Assembly (NCBI GenBank): GCA_940671915.1
Contig: CALNVZ010003435.1
Coordinates: 10,298,482 to 10,362,481 of the forward strand
DNA: 64,000 nucleotides
Reading direction: 5' to 3'
Source of the DNA: Paracentrotus lividus
Lineage: Eukaryota > Echinodermata > Echinoidea > Camarodonta > Echinidae
In this document: piece after piece, positions 12,161-23,805 of the stretch
How the letters are laid out: each line of letters begins with the position of its first letter
Numbering within the stretch: position 1 is the first letter of the stretch
Program-made: the position numbers and the translations under genes
The notes under the pieces: generated by a model
Told to the model about the DNA's origin: nothing
The model's input: only the letters and a program-made list of their open reading frames with translations
The model's database searches: none

Positions 12161-12307
12161 AATACCATCTTTACACTTCTTCAATGTTCCTCGGTAATAA
12201 CTGTAATTATATTGTGTACTGTATATTTATTTGTTTTCTCTACGCCCTCCTCGCTCTCGAATATTACCCATTTTCATCACTTATATGTGTTGTGCATACC
12301 GGTATGT

Positions 12308-12415
12308 GCAGGAGGGGGCCGGGGGGGGGGGGGGGGGCGGGGGCCGGGGGGTCGGTGTGTGTGTGTGTGTGGTGGTGTGTGTGTTGGGGTGGTTTGTGTG
12401 TTGTGTTGTTGTGGA
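12308..12415. repeat. G-run and GT-rich low-complexity tract
   Basis: A G-rich block at about 12310-12350 is followed by (TG)n and TGTTG words. Several low-complexity frames cross it and none is credible. Confidence 0.85.
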
Positions 12416-12463
12416 TTTTGACATACATACGCGTATCAATCAGATGCGGCTGGGAACTTCCGA

Positions 12464-12548
12464 AAATCGCGACGGGGATTCGAACCACGGTCCACCCTTG
12501 TCAGCATGTAGGTTAATACAAAGAGCTGATCAACTCCTGACCCCGTAT
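12464..12548 (-). repeat. tRNA-derived SINE or tRNA-like fragment
   Basis: On the minus strand GGTTCGAATCC (B box) sits in a stable T-arm context, preceded by an A-box-like TTGATCAGCTC about 50 bases upstream. The acceptor stem does not pair, so this is a tRNA-derived repeat, not a functional tRNA gene. Confidence 0.5.
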
Positions 12549-12574
12549 AGAAAAAGGGCGTAATTTCACTATTA

Positions 12575-12955
12575 CAGTATACACTCTAAAAAAAAAAAGA
12601 GTTAAATCTTACCCAATATTGAGCATAAAGGTAACTCGCGTGAAATTGAGTAAAAAATATTACTCATGCGGTTGAGCTAAATGTTACTGAGTAAAAAATA
12701 TTACTCATGCGGTTGAGCTAAATGTTACTCAGAAAAGAGTAACTTTTAGTCATCTATGTATCATTCCTAATCCTAGCTTCGAAAGGAGTAAACCATTAAC
12801 CATTAGTTTACTCATTTTCTTGCGAGTTACCTTTTGACTCTGTTAAGAGTAAACAAAATTTACTCCTTTGGGAGTAAAGCATTAGTTTACTCCGTTGGGA
12901 GTAAAGCATTAGTTTACTCATTTTCTTGCGAGTTACCTTTTTTTTTACAGTGTAC
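12575..12955. mobile_element. MITE-like element with GAGTAA words
   Basis: The left end TACACTCTAAAAAAAAAAAG and the right end CCTTTTTTTTTACAGTGTA are inverted relatives. The inside holds two tandem copies of a roughly 43-bp unit with TATTACTCATGCGGTTGAGC, then repeated GTTTACTC and GGAGTAAA words in both orientations. No coding capacity. Confidence 0.6.
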
Positions 12956-14434
12956 AACCGTTATTTAATATCATATGCATATACACGTATATTTTACAAA
13001 GCTCCGGGTAATCATGGTAGGTCTGTTATATGTTATTTTAATTGCAGACTATTTACTTTGTTGTATTGCATTGTATACCCTCGAGACAGAGTGTCTGTCG
13101 TTTGTCTCTTCAATGTCTGCCAATAACAAACACTCACATTCACCCTTTCTCCACAAATAATTATGACAAACCGAACATTATTTCACATACAAAATTCAAC
13201 CAGGAATGTGTTATGATATGGAAAGGAAAATCGTGGATAATAATTCATATTCGAACATCTGAATGGCTACAAAAGCACGATAATATTGATTGACAAAGCA
13301 TTCCAAATTACTTCGATGTTCTATGCTGCAATCTACTTTATGCTCCGTGCCGACTGATTCAAATTGGAAGAAAAAAAAAATCATTTCCGTTTATGTCGCT
13401 AAAGCTTGGTTTATGATTAACTTCTTTTGCAAATCACAAGTTATGGGAAAATTTATGAAAACAGATATTAAAGCTTTTATCTTTTATCAATTACAAAATT
13501 GACTTATTTTCCCTACTATAAAAACTGTAGTGTATAGTTCTTTTATTTTTGTAATTGTATGCTGGATTTTAAAAAAATAAGACAGTACTACAACGTTATA
13601 ATGTGCAAGAAATTGACTTTATTCAGTTAGATTAGGCCTATTATTGATTCCATGATTGCTGTTTGATTACCATTAGAATAGATAAATAGCTTTTATTCAC
13701 CAATAACGTAATACAACGCATGGAAAATAAACCGCTACATGACTTTTTTTAATTTATATTAATTTTCTCTTAAAGTACTCTCATTGCGTCTTTCAGACTT
13801 GATCCATAAAATAGGGGGAGGATGATCTCATCAGAAATCGTCAGTATTTTATTGGTATCATAATGCAGTGGACTGCCACTGGTGCTAAGTTCATGTAAAT
13901 TATAATGATGTTTGTTCATTTTCCTTTAAAACATTTAACGATAAAACAATATAATATTGTAACTTGGGAAGAGCTACTATCGAATTCATCTTTAAAACAC
14001 GGAATATTTCAAATTTGTTCAAGAGTTGAATACTGGAAATTGTGGACTAGTAAAATGCCGTATATAATCATCACGAATATTTAACCATGTATCTCAAAGC
14101 GTAACAGGAAATACAATAATTGTAACATCTATCATTCATTATTGTCGTGTATTTATGTTTATTCTTTCCTTAGATGTTATGTGCATGTGTAGAGGGGAAA
14201 TGTCTATTTATGGACAATAAATGCTGAATTCATTTAAGATTATTAGAACACAAATCGATTTTACTTGCCATTTTATTTGTGATATAAACTGCCTTATAAT
14301 GTTCATAATATAATAACCAATAATATGTATTACAGACAAACGTTTATTACCATGAAATTTGTGTAAATCAATAACCGAAATATGAAAAAAACACCACATA
14401 AACACATTACATTATAATTGATGAAATATAGAAT

Positions 14435-14435
<1 letters not shown>
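12956..14435. other. Non-coding stretch, nothing recognised
   Basis: AT-rich sequence without a supported gene or repeat. Confidence 0.5.
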
Positions 14436-14437
<2 letters not shown>

Positions 14438-14478
<41 letters not shown>

Positions 14479-14490
14479 AAGAAGAAGAAG
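14438..14490. repeat. (GA)n/(GAA)n microsatellite
   Basis: GA dinucleotides at about 14439-14474 are followed by AAGAAGAAGAAG. Confidence 0.9.
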
Positions 14491-15277
14491 GGGGAAAAAA
14501 AACATGTCACATCATCTTGTTGACGTTAGTTGCACAGTGTGTGAAAACTCCCCTCTAGGCACATATCCAGTCCCACTTTTAACGTCGTAATACTTTTATA
14601 CGGACCTTGAACAGAGATAAAAAGAGAGACTCGTGTCAGTATTTTTAATTAGTTATGATATGAAATTAAAGGAATATCCGATAAAGATTCTAATGTTTAA
14701 GTTAAAGTCGAGATTTATTGATTATAAGCTCCTATTATACTCATATACAATAGGTCATAAAGAAGACACGTAACTAATCCCAATTATATAGGGAACGGTT
14801 TAAAGGAGAGGGTGGGGGGACGTGCAGCCCAAAAGAGGAGGTTTAAAAAAAAAATCCAATCCTTCTATTTTTAAAGATAAAAAAACAAAATAATCTAAAG
14901 TTTGCTTATAAACCAAAAAAAACAACAAACAAACAAACAAACAACAAACAAACAAACAAAACAAATAAAAACCATTGGACTTGAAATTGATGTCTGATCG
15001 ATCAAAATGTCGAAAGTTCGTGTAATTATCATGTGTTAAATGGTTTAATCGAACTTTCACTGTTTTCTCGCCATCTGTTTTTCACTGTATGCTCTGAACG
15101 TGATGAATTAATAACTAAATAACAGAAAAATCGCTTTTTGTACAAAATTTTGAGACAAGAAAATGAAAACTCATTTTGTTTTTATAGATTTTGAAATAAA
15201 AAATACTCATGTATTAAGCGCATTAATATCCACATTAGATCATCGCTAAATATAATAATCTAGGGAGTAAGTCTTAC

Positions 15278-15404
15278 CGGTTTTTACTGGTCCTTTTCCA
15301 GCATTCAGTTACAAACGCAGCACAAGAGTTGCGAACATCGATACCTGCTATCTGCAAGACTCGATCCCTACGTGCAGGTATTCTGCAAATCCGTTCTTTC
15401 GACC
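15278..15404 (-). CDS. Possible downstream exon, PDZ-like segment
   Basis: 127 nt with strong sites TTTTGCAG and GTAAGAC. Only entry in phase 1 is open, the phase in which the exon 16906-16759 ends, so skipping 16602-16448 would join them. The product reads RRDRVLQIAGIDVRNSC, resembling the 'GDxILxINGxDV' core of PDZ domains. The domain call is weak, since the carboxylate-binding loop is not visible. Confidence 0.4.
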
Positions 15405-15701
15405 CTGCAAAATAGACATTAAAAACATAAAAAAACAATTGAACTTAAACTTAAAAATTGTCTTAAAATGTTTAAATTATCGGAATTATCGAACCATGAC
15501 ACTATCCAGGCTTCACAAAATACAATGAAATTAAACAATGCGAAAGGCTAATCTTAAATGCCATTTAGAAATATTTGTTGTATTTGTTGTTGCAGTTGAA
15601 AGTTTGCAAATCGTATTTAGCCATCGTTAATTAATTTCTTAAATTTTTATCTGCATCATAAACATGTTGTCTATATTTCAATATTCTCAAAAAAAGAATT
15701 T

Positions 15702-15736
<35 letters not shown>

Positions 15737-16292
15737 ATCAAATTTCAAATTCTATTCCCTTTTCATTGGTGTTGCATCTACATGGCTTTCCGGTGAAAAT
15801 TATTTCTCATTAAACGGAAGCGCAGTCTAAAACGAGTAAACCAAATTCTAAGCTCTATACTTCTTTTTTCTTTCCATTGTAGAATAGTTGATTCATGGCT
15901 TTATGATGGGAAATAATTGTATTGTAGCTCACATCACAGTTTCTGCTTCTTCAGAGAATACGACGCTCCCCGTCATACTTTGCATATATTTTCTCGGTAT
16001 CTGAATGTCTTGCTCAAACCTCCATAGGTATTGCTGTATACATAAAACATCAAAGTAAAACAGAAAGAAAGTGTGACTGTTAAGACCTGGTAACACCAAC
16101 ACAATGACGATTAAATAACATTATAACTTAATTATGCAAAAATCACTAACGCTGGTATTTAAAATGAAATACAAAAACATATCTTATTTATTTTTTTAAA
16201 TTGCAAACTTTAAAAATAGCTCTTTATTTTTTCAGTTCATGATCAGGTAAACCACTGAAAACTTATATAGAGAAGTATTGCGTGCTCGCGAG

Positions 16293-16339
<47 letters not shown>

Positions 16340-19300
16340 ATACATAAAAAGGAAAATCACACTTAAAGATTTTATTCATGCAGTGTTTGCTACTTTTTTA
16401 GTCTAAAAAAGTAGCAAACACTGCATGAATAAAATCTTTACAAATATTTACCCCAGTTTAGTGCTGTTAGACATTGGTCTGACATCAACCTGCCCGATTT
16501 CAGTGTTCTCATCTAAAGAGTAACCAAAGAAACACCACTTATTCACCTTCTCATCGTAGAAACGTACAAGATTAAGTGAAGAATGGCTTTTATAGGTACA
16601 TACTTGTAAGTAACCGCAGATGTTGGAGTAGATTACACTAGTCTAAACTAAAAATTCCGTTTGAAGATATTTAGAATTTTCTGGACAATACGCAAATAAA
16701 TTGTACATTTTTATTTTTGTCAGATACCATGGGGCATATAAATTTGAATGACTCTTACATGTTTCATCGAATAGTGCTGGAGGTTTTGGTGCCGGTTTGG
16801 GGGCTGGGCTCTTCGTTTGTTTAGCCATTTTCCATTCAGTCATTACTGGTGATCGTGGTTCAAAGCTAATGGCATCCTTAGGCAGATGAGGAGGAACCAA
16901 AGCTTTCTGTAAGCAAACGGGGAAAAAAAGAAGAATATTTATGTAAGACACAAACATAAACAGGATGAAGGAACAAAATAAATAGAGGTCTCACCATCTA
17001 TCGTATAGAGGTAAAAAGAGAAAATAATACTACTGTGATTCTACAATTTTAGCATTGCAGGGGCCGCCGCAACCAGTGAAGGTGTGTTGAAGCCCTTCAT
17101 TTTGAGAAGATATGTACAAAAAAAAAAAGAAAAAAAAAAGCAAAAATGACCATCAAATTAAGCTTTTTTGCTTGATCAGCCCATCCACTTTAAAAATGCT
17201 CTGCGTCCCCATCTAAACTTGAAAATGACACAACCAAAATACATATAACCACCATCTCGTATTTGAGCAGACCGGTGATTAGTCTTTAGGTTTTTATTTT
17301 TTTTATTTTTATTTTTTGTAATTTAGATATTTTACCAACAACCATAGCATTTGGCGGAGCCTTCATGGCATTTGTTTACCAATGTTGCAATGAAATTACA
17401 ACTACCAACCTTCTTCTGTGGGACTATGGGTATCGCCGGCGCATTGTCCTGTGCGTCCCTCAAGGAAACGTTGAAGGCACTATTCTCTTCATTTGATGGC
17501 CTTCTGCGACCATATGCTGGCTGTAGGGCTGACTTGGATGGATCAAATCTCTGGCCGATCCTTTCATGTGACGTACTGGTTGGACAACCTTCCTCTTCCT
17601 GGTCTCTTTGGTAACCATGCTGAATGTCAACATTATAATAAAGCTCTCTGCCACCAATCTAAATAGGAATAAAATCAAAGAAAAAAAAATCGCTTGTAGG
17701 TTCAGTTGCTGCTATGCGAGAAAAGAAAGGGAGAGAAAGAAAAGAGGGAGAAAGAAGCACACACTCGTATATTCCCATAGGAATGAGCAACTTTCTTTGT
17801 AACTTCAAGACTGCTTTATGTGCGAATTGTGAATGACAATGCAACATATATTTTTTTAATTTCTTGTCGCTTGGTTTAAACATACATGTATATATTTGAA
17901 ACTAGCCAGGCCTGATTTTGCTCTGAAAGAAGATTTGAATACTTTCCATAAATGTCTTATAACCAACCTCGTCAGTTATTCCCAGGTTGATGGCCCTTGT
18001 TTGGGCATTGGTTTGGTCAGGGCTAGACGAGTTGTGTGAACCATGATGACGGGAGCTTGACTGCACATCTACATCTGTTCCATCACCCATGTTCATGGCT
18101 CGGATCCGGTTCGAAAGCTTCATGGCAAGTTCGTCAGCGATGGGAACAGAATTGGGTGTAGGATTCATCTGATGACAATATTAATACAAACGGATGAAAA
18201 AGTCATTTTGATATTCGGATGACACGGTATGGTATAAGGTTCTTCCAAAAATATATTGTTTAATCATTACCCTGACGAGGTCTGGAAACATGGAGTTATA
18301 AGGAACAATTTACAAGTGCCAGTATTGAGTTGTACAACTCGTATAGTGCCAACTGAATGTTCAGACTTTGACGGTATATGTCAAAATTATAACATCAATT
18401 TTTCATATGACTTTTTGTGAGTTCATTTTCAAGGTTTTCAACGTTTTAATTACAAAAAAGGCGTTTTACACTCTTCAAATTAAAAGGCCAAATTTGGTTA
18501 CCGTACATGCCGTAAATCCCAGGTTTGCCGTTGCGGGCTGCGCCGATTGGGACAAAATATAGTTTCAAAGCTCCAAATTTTATTTTCCGAAACGTAAATA
18601 CCTTTTGTCCAATTGATCGTGGGCCCTGCAGCCTGACTGATCAGCCCCCTTTCTTTTTAAACGCCAAACATGGTAGCAACAACTCTCATCTTTTAATGTA
18701 TTTTGGTACGAGGCAACCGAGGTTCGAACCCACGAGCTCCCGATTATTACAAAATATTAGGCGAACGCTCTATCAGATGTATGATGGCGTATGGCACCAA
18801 TGGACCTAAATGGGGTCAATTTGACCCTTCCCTTTTTTGAAGAATGTGTGAATCGAAATGTAATTAGCATTACGTATTTTAAAAACAAAATGTACCTCCA
18901 TGATAAAATTTACCAAATCATAAAAGCTATCTGGCAAAGACGTAAGGCCCATTATCATACATCCCACCGAAAACAACAACAGTAAAAGAAACAAACAAAG
19001 TATATAATCTCATACCCGATCACTTTCCATATGCACCGTGTCGGATCCACGTCGGAAAGTGGGTGCAGATGGCTCCTTTCGCTGACCTATAGGCGAGCTA
19101 AGAGCTCTGGATCTTGTAGCTATCTTCGACGTAAGTTCGTTTGTCAAGGAATCCGAGGGGGTACTATGTGGGCTTCTCTGAAGGTTGCTTGATGGCTCAA
19201 TACCGGGGTCTTTTGGATTCGGTCTAGATTTCTAGGGGGAAATGAAGAAAAATGGGAAAGCAAAGCTAAGCTTAGGATAGGGACGGGTTGTTGGCTTTGT

Positions 19301-20870
19301 GTGGATCTTCCCTGGGTGGGACAAAATGCCTAACAAGAAGATAAGGCACATAATGCTGGAACCCCATATAGTTGCAAATTTATCTCCCAATCCGAAAAAA
19401 AAAAAAGTTTGGAAGAAACGCCATACATATATGGTTTGGGGTATATAAAACGACATTTTATCGAAATAAATGTTAATCTGAATCTGAAAAACACGAGCCC
19501 CCCACGAAAAACAATGGACAAACAAAACAAAACAAAACACCCCCAAAACAACAAAAACAAAACGCAGAACGAAAACAAAATCAATTTACCTCTGCAGGAG
19601 AATCGTTCTCGGTTCTCTTCAAGCGTTGTTTTCTTGGAGGTAGTAGTGCTACCTTTCCTTTGTATGCCTCTCCTTTTATTCGATTTACGTCTTTCCTTGC
19701 CACTTGTGGTGAAAGACCTGGCATGGGCGGAGGAGGAGGGGGAAAGTCTTCCACATTTTCGTAACTACCAGGAGCCTTATTCTAAAATATTTTGTTAAAG
19801 ACAACATAAAAGAATACACTGTGAGAAAAACAATCGGCGAATTATATTAACAAGAAGTTTTAAGGATCTCATTGGCCAAAATTGTAACGGCGAGTGTCAG
19901 AACTCGGTTGTGAGACCATCTTTAAAAAAAACACCAAAAAACAGCATCTTAGATAGGGTATTGTTGTCCGGGATAAATAGTCCAAGTTAACGAAAACTAC
20001 GAGCGAGTAGTAGTGTGTAATGGTGACGGGTTATTCCTAGGGTGTAGTTGTCCAAGAGGGTACTTGTCCGGCATACCCGAGGGCATTTGTGATGTGGATG
20101 ATAATCCATGGATTCGTTCATCCAATGATCATGCCGTCAGTCCATATCTTTGATTTGTGCTATTGGAATATCAAAGATTAGAATAAGACCTAATCTTAAT
20201 CCCAAGATTGTTTTATCCTAACAAGATCATTCAGTTTCATTCAAAATCATTCATGAAATCTTTCATGTTATTTGTAAATCTCGTAGTTACAACTATAGGC
20301 CCTGAATGAAGTCAAAAGGAGCCTGAGCTTTCGATCCTAGCGGAATCTTCGTCAGAGACAAAATGACACAGAAAAGTAGGGAACAAACATGGATATAGAG
20401 AAAGACAGAAAAAAGCTACATCTAAGTGGCAAGCCACTTAGGTGTAGGCCCTAATACTTTCTAAAGGCCAAAACCATTAAATGGAGATCTACCTCTATTA
20501 CTGTAAATGTCTTTGGTGGCGGTGGTGGTGTCGAGGACCAAGCTCCCTGTGACGATACTGGTATTGCTCCATGTGTCGTATTATTAGACGCTCGCGCTCC
20601 CGTTCCAACACCTTCGAAAATATCAATTTCATATATTTGCTCGTCAACGTTGCCCGGTTCCCCTTCGTCGTGTGGGTCGTCGTAGATTCGGACGCCATCA
20701 CTGAAGTCGGATCCATCACTAAGCAACTCATCATCATCATCCTCCTGACGATCATAAAATTCTGCTGAACTGTCGTCGGATCCATTATCTGGGATGTCGT
20801 AGATATCTGTGTCGTGTGCTGTCAACGCAGCTGTTCCGTTTTGACCAAGGTTGCCCTCGATGCGTTGCAT
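15278..20870 (-). CDS. Multi-exon adaptor-like protein with tyrosine and proline motifs
   Basis: Spliced gene rebuilt from frames and GT-AG sites. Exons in coding order: 20870-20493, 19781-19590, 19231-19016, 18168-17968, 17658-17410, 16906-16759, 16602-16448. Joined, they give 512 residues and a stop. Phases agree throughout (0,0,0,0,0,1). Seen: IYDIP at Tyr24 and IYDDP at Tyr63 (YxxP, the type bound by Crk/Nck SH2), YENV at Tyr133 and YYNV at Tyr336 (pYxN, Grb2 SH2 type), polyproline runs at 115-119 and 140-145, a basic PxxP-rich part near 440-460, and two related helical motifs, ELTSKIATRSRA and ELAMKLSNRIRA. The middle is low-complexity and probably disordered. I infer a cytoplasmic signalling scaffold. 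No named family was recognised. The true first exon may lie upstream, and a further exon at 15404-15278 suggests an alternative 3' end. Confidence 0.6.
15979..16033 (-). CDS. Possible small exon, 55 nt
   Basis: Between GTATACAG and GTATGA. If entered in phase 0 it leaves in phase 1, matching the only open frame of the exon at 15404-15278. No upstream exon leaves in phase 0 next to it, so its use is doubtful. Confidence 0.25.
16287..16336. repeat. (CG)n(CA)n microsatellite
   Basis: CGCGCGCGCG followed by about 19 CA repeats, next to the palindrome at 16364-16440. Confidence 0.95.
16364..16440. repeat. 77-bp perfect palindrome
   Basis: Two 38-base arms are exact reverse complements around the single central base 16402, with no spacer. 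Each arm includes AATAAA on one strand. It lies 7 bases beyond the stop codon of the exon ending at 16448. Confidence 0.95.
16448..16602 (-). CDS. Adaptor gene, likely alternative last exon
   Basis: Joined in phase 1 after TTACAAG, it encodes 51 residues (…SLNLVRFYDEKVNKWCFFGY…) and a TAA at 16450-16448. A minus-strand AATAAA at 16376-16371 could serve as poly(A) signal, and it lies in one arm of a perfect palindrome. GGGTAAAT at the end could also act as a donor, so termination here is not certain. Confidence 0.5.
16759..16906 (-). CDS. Adaptor gene, PxxP exon
   Basis: 148 nt between GCTTACAG and the strong donor GTAAGAG, leaving phase 1. It encodes KSPAPKPAPKPPALFDET, a likely SH3 ligand. 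Confidence 0.7.
17410..17658 (-). CDS. Adaptor gene, exon with YYNV motif
   Basis: 249 nt, phase 0 at both ends, between CTATTTAG and donor GTTGGT, the same unusual donor as the preceding exon. The open frame begins IGGRELYYNVDI. Two overlapping frames on the other strand are shadows. Confidence 0.65.
17968..18168 (-). CDS. Adaptor gene, exon with second helical motif
   Basis: 201 nt, phase 0 at both ends, between TCATCAG and donor GTTGGT. It encodes IADELAMKLSNRIRAMN, then a Ser/His-rich linker. Confidence 0.65.
18690..18805 (-). repeat. tRNA-derived SINE fragment
   Basis: On the minus strand TGATAGAGCGTTCGCC resembles a tRNA D-arm/A box and GGTTCGAACC is a B box about 45 bases later. The anticodon region is AT-rich and unpaired. 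It lies in an intron of the adaptor gene. Confidence 0.5.
19016..19231 (-). CDS. Adaptor gene, Ser/Arg-rich exon
   Basis: 216 nt, phase 0 at both ends, between CCCCCTAG and GTATGAG. It encodes the helical motif SLTNELTSKIATRSRAL, similar to one in the next exon. Confidence 0.7.
19590..19781 (-). CDS. Adaptor gene, proline-rich exon with YENV
   Basis: 192 nt, phase 0 at both ends, between ATTTTAG and GTAAATTG. It encodes NKAPGSYENVEDF followed by six prolines, then a basic segment PPRKQRLKR. Confidence 0.7.
19782..20492. other. Adaptor intron, no clear feature
   Basis: No exon or repeat recognised. It contains degenerate words such as CATTCAGTTTCATTCAAAATC near 20230. Confidence 0.4.
20493..20870 (-). 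CDS. Adaptor gene, exon with acidic YxxP region
   Basis: 126 codons from ATG at 20870-20868 to the GAG before donor GTAGAT. It carries YDIP (Tyr24), YDDP (Tyr63), YEID (Tyr80), a run of acidic residues at 43-48 and PPPPP near the end. The frame stays open upstream to a TAG about 60 bases away, and two possible acceptors occur there, so the ATG may be internal. Confidence 0.65.
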
Positions 20871-21271
20871 CGTCTTGAATCCGATAAAAAGGTGTATAAC
20901 ATCATTATCGTCAACATGGTAAAACTACAACAGAATTATCTTTATTAAACATATCTCTATTTTATTTTCATTGTCATTATAGATGCAGATTTTAAAAAGT
21001 ACAGAGTACGAAAATAGTGAAAACGAAGAAACTATGATATAGCTTAAGGCAAATGGCATAAAATATATATGCAACAGCAATGCCATTGTACTTATGACTG
21101 CTGCTGGTTGTACCGAAGGTTCGTGATTCCGAATTTCCGAAATTAAATGAAATCGTGAGTCTTAAAAATCCTATTATAATTGGACTAACGAACCCTATTT
21201 CGCTTTTAGGACTCACGAACCTTATATCAATTTCTGACTAATGAACCTTATATATAAACATGTATATTATA

Positions 21272-21746
21272 GGCGTACCTTTCTGTTTTCTGCTACCACT
21301 GGTTTCACCCTGGTGCAATCTTCAGGCAGACTGATTTAGCATTTTATTGTAGGTGTCTGTGTGTTGTGTTGTTGTTGGGGGGGGGGGGGGGGGGTCTTTT
21401 TATGTGCCTGCGTTTAGAGACTATTTAGGATCTGGTGTTTAGGGCGTCTTTGGTAGTAAAGATGAAGAATTTTCGTCGAGGCAGAGGTTGCAGGTCCCAC
21501 TTTTTCTCAGGTTTGTGTTTGATCTTTTTGCTATTTCCCATGTGAGTTGATACTTGATGTTTGACTCTTTTAGGCTCCATAATACCTATATAGTTCGGTT
21601 TCTGTCCGGTAAAGACCCCCAAAACCACCCAACCGTGCAACTGATCCAGCACAACACACAGACACCCAAACCAATCTGAATCAGTCTGCCTGAAGATCGC
21701 ACCATCGTGAAACCAGTGGTAGTAGAAAACAGAAAGGTACGCCTAT
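21272..21746. mobile_element. Fold-back element with roughly 110-bp arms
   Basis: The left arm begins TAGGCGTACCTTTCTG and includes ACCACTGGTTTCAC and GGCAGACTGATT. The right arm ends with the reverse complement CAGAAAGGTACGCCTA. GTGTCTGTGTGTTGTG continues the match inward. The 75-residue minus-strand frame in the loop has no known domain. A G-run sits at about 21377-21393. Confidence 0.75.
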
Positions 21747-21818
21747 TATGCTCTGCCTTAACGGCATAGAACACTTTTTTGATCAAAACCTCAACTGATT
21801 TCATATACTTGGATATAC

Positions 21819-23805
21819 CAGGCGCGGATCCGGGGGGGGGGGGCCGACGGGCCCGACCCCCCCAAAAAAAAAAAGAAAAAAAGAAAAAAAGAAAGAAAGA
21901 GAAGGGAATGAAGCCCGATGTTTGTACAATATTCGCAAAACTTTATTCAATAAGAAGCGCGAAATAGCCCTAATTGGGTTCTAACACTATGAGAATCTGG
22001 GAGAAAGAAGGGAAAAGGGAGAGAAAAGAAGAAAAAGAAAGAAAGAGAAGGGAATGAAGCCCGATGTTTGTACAATATTCGCAAAACTTTATTCAATAAG
22101 AAGCGCGAAATTGGCCTAATTGGGTTCTAAATAAACGACCATAACTAAGGCCTATAATGTGGGGGAGGGTCCACGAGGCCGATTTTTCTAATATATTTAA
22201 GAATAAGAAATACGTTACTGACGAAAAGTAAAAATAAGGAAAAAATATTTAAGACTAAAGTTTCCAAATTTCACAAAGAAAAGAGGCCTTGTGGACCCTC
22301 GGCCTCGATGGAAAATACTAGTAGTCGGCCTCGTGGGAATACTAGAAAGTGCCCCTTTATTTATTCCATATATCTTTTAAAACCCAACTTTTCGGCTCGC
22401 GCTACGCGCTCGCGGATAATAAATCATAATGCCCATTTTGAGCTTCAAATTTTTCGGCTCGCGCTTCGCGCTCGCACATAGGCCTACCAATTTAGTAGGG
22501 TATATAATGCACAATTAACTCAAAATTTTCAGCTCACGCTTCGCGTTCGCGGATACTAAATTGGGTCTATAATACACAATTATCTGGAAAAGAATAATAA
22601 TAGAAAGTACCCCTTTCTTTATTCCATATGCTAAATAGGGTCTATAATACACAATTATCTACAATTCTTTATGCTAGAAAGAGCCCATTTATTTATTCTA
22701 TATATCTTTTAAAACCCAAAATTTTCGGCTCGCGCTTCGCGCTCGCAGATACCAATCTAGTAGAGTATAAAATATAATACACAATTAACAAAAAGTTTTA
22801 CCTCAAAATTTTCAGTTTGCGCTTCGCGCTCGCAGATATATACGGTCTATAATACACAATCATCTATAATTCTTTGTTAGAAAGTGCCCCTTTATTTATT
22901 CTATATATCTTTTAAAACCCAAAATTTTCGGCTCCGCTTCGCGCTCGCGGATACTATATACGGTCTATAATACACAATCATCTACAATTCTTTGTTAGAA
23001 AGTGCCCCTTTATTTATTCTATATCTCTTTTAAAACCCAAAATTTTCGGCTCGCGCTTCGCGCTCGCACATACCAATCTAGTAGGGTGTATAATATAATA
23101 CACAATTAACTCAAAATTTTCAGCTCGCGCTTCGCGCTCGCGGATACTAAATAGGGTCTATAATATACAATTACAATTAACGATTTTTAATACAAGAAAG
23201 TGCCCCTTTACTTATTCCATATATCTTTTAAAACCCAAAATTTTCGGCTCGCGCTTTGCGCTCGCTGACATGTCTGGTACTAAATCATAATGCACAAATA
23301 ACTCCAATTATTACCTCAAAATTTTTAGTTCGCGCTTCGGGCTCGCGGATTCTAAATAAGGTCTATAATACACAATTATCTTTAAAAAAAAATAACAGTA
23401 GAAAGTGCCCCTTTATTTATTCCATATATTTTTTTAAACCCAAAATTTTCGGCTCGCGCTTCGCGCTCGCGGATACTAAATCATAATGCACAAATAACTC
23501 CAATTTTGAGCTCAAAATTTTCGGCTCGCGCTTCGCGCTCACAGATACCAATTTAGTAGGGTATAATGCACAATTAACTCAAACTTTTACCTCAAAGTTT
23601 TCATCTCATGGTGGCAATTTAGAATACATATTCAAACCACTGAAGTTTTGTTTAAAATATACCAATTTTCTTTTTTTTTTTTTTGCTTGCTATTATATAT
23701 TATTATATTGTTTTCATAGGAGTAAAATCAAAATTGTTTAAATTCCTTGATTTTTTTTTCAAAGTTGGGCCCCCCCCCTCTGGAAAAATCCTGGATCCGC
23801 ACCTG
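21819..23805. mobile_element. 2-kb non-autonomous DNA transposon with GCGGATCC ends
   Basis: The left end CAGGCGCGGATCCGG and the right end CCTGGATCCGCACCTG are inverted, with a G-run and a C-run just inside. The inside is a direct duplication (about 21890-21981 and 22040-22130) and then an array of GCGCTTCGCGC units. There is no transposase frame. No convincing target-site duplication was found. Confidence 0.6.
22380..23560. repeat. Array of GGCTCGCGCTTCGCGCTCGC units
   Basis: About eleven copies of a 20-base core that can fold on itself, each usually preceded by CCCAAAATTTTC and followed by GGATACTAAAT, CACAATTA and CCCCTTTATTTATTC words. Spacing is irregular (about 80-150 bp). The same core recurs near 30967, 31231 and 33872. 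Confidence 0.85.

Noticed and set aside
17351..17614. Plus-strand 87-residue open frame
   Set aside because: It overlaps a minus-strand exon with good splice sites and matching phases, so it is the antisense shadow.
21425..21652. 75-residue minus-strand frame in the loop of a fold-back element
   Set aside because: No recognisable domain and no splice evidence. Probably residual repeat sequence.
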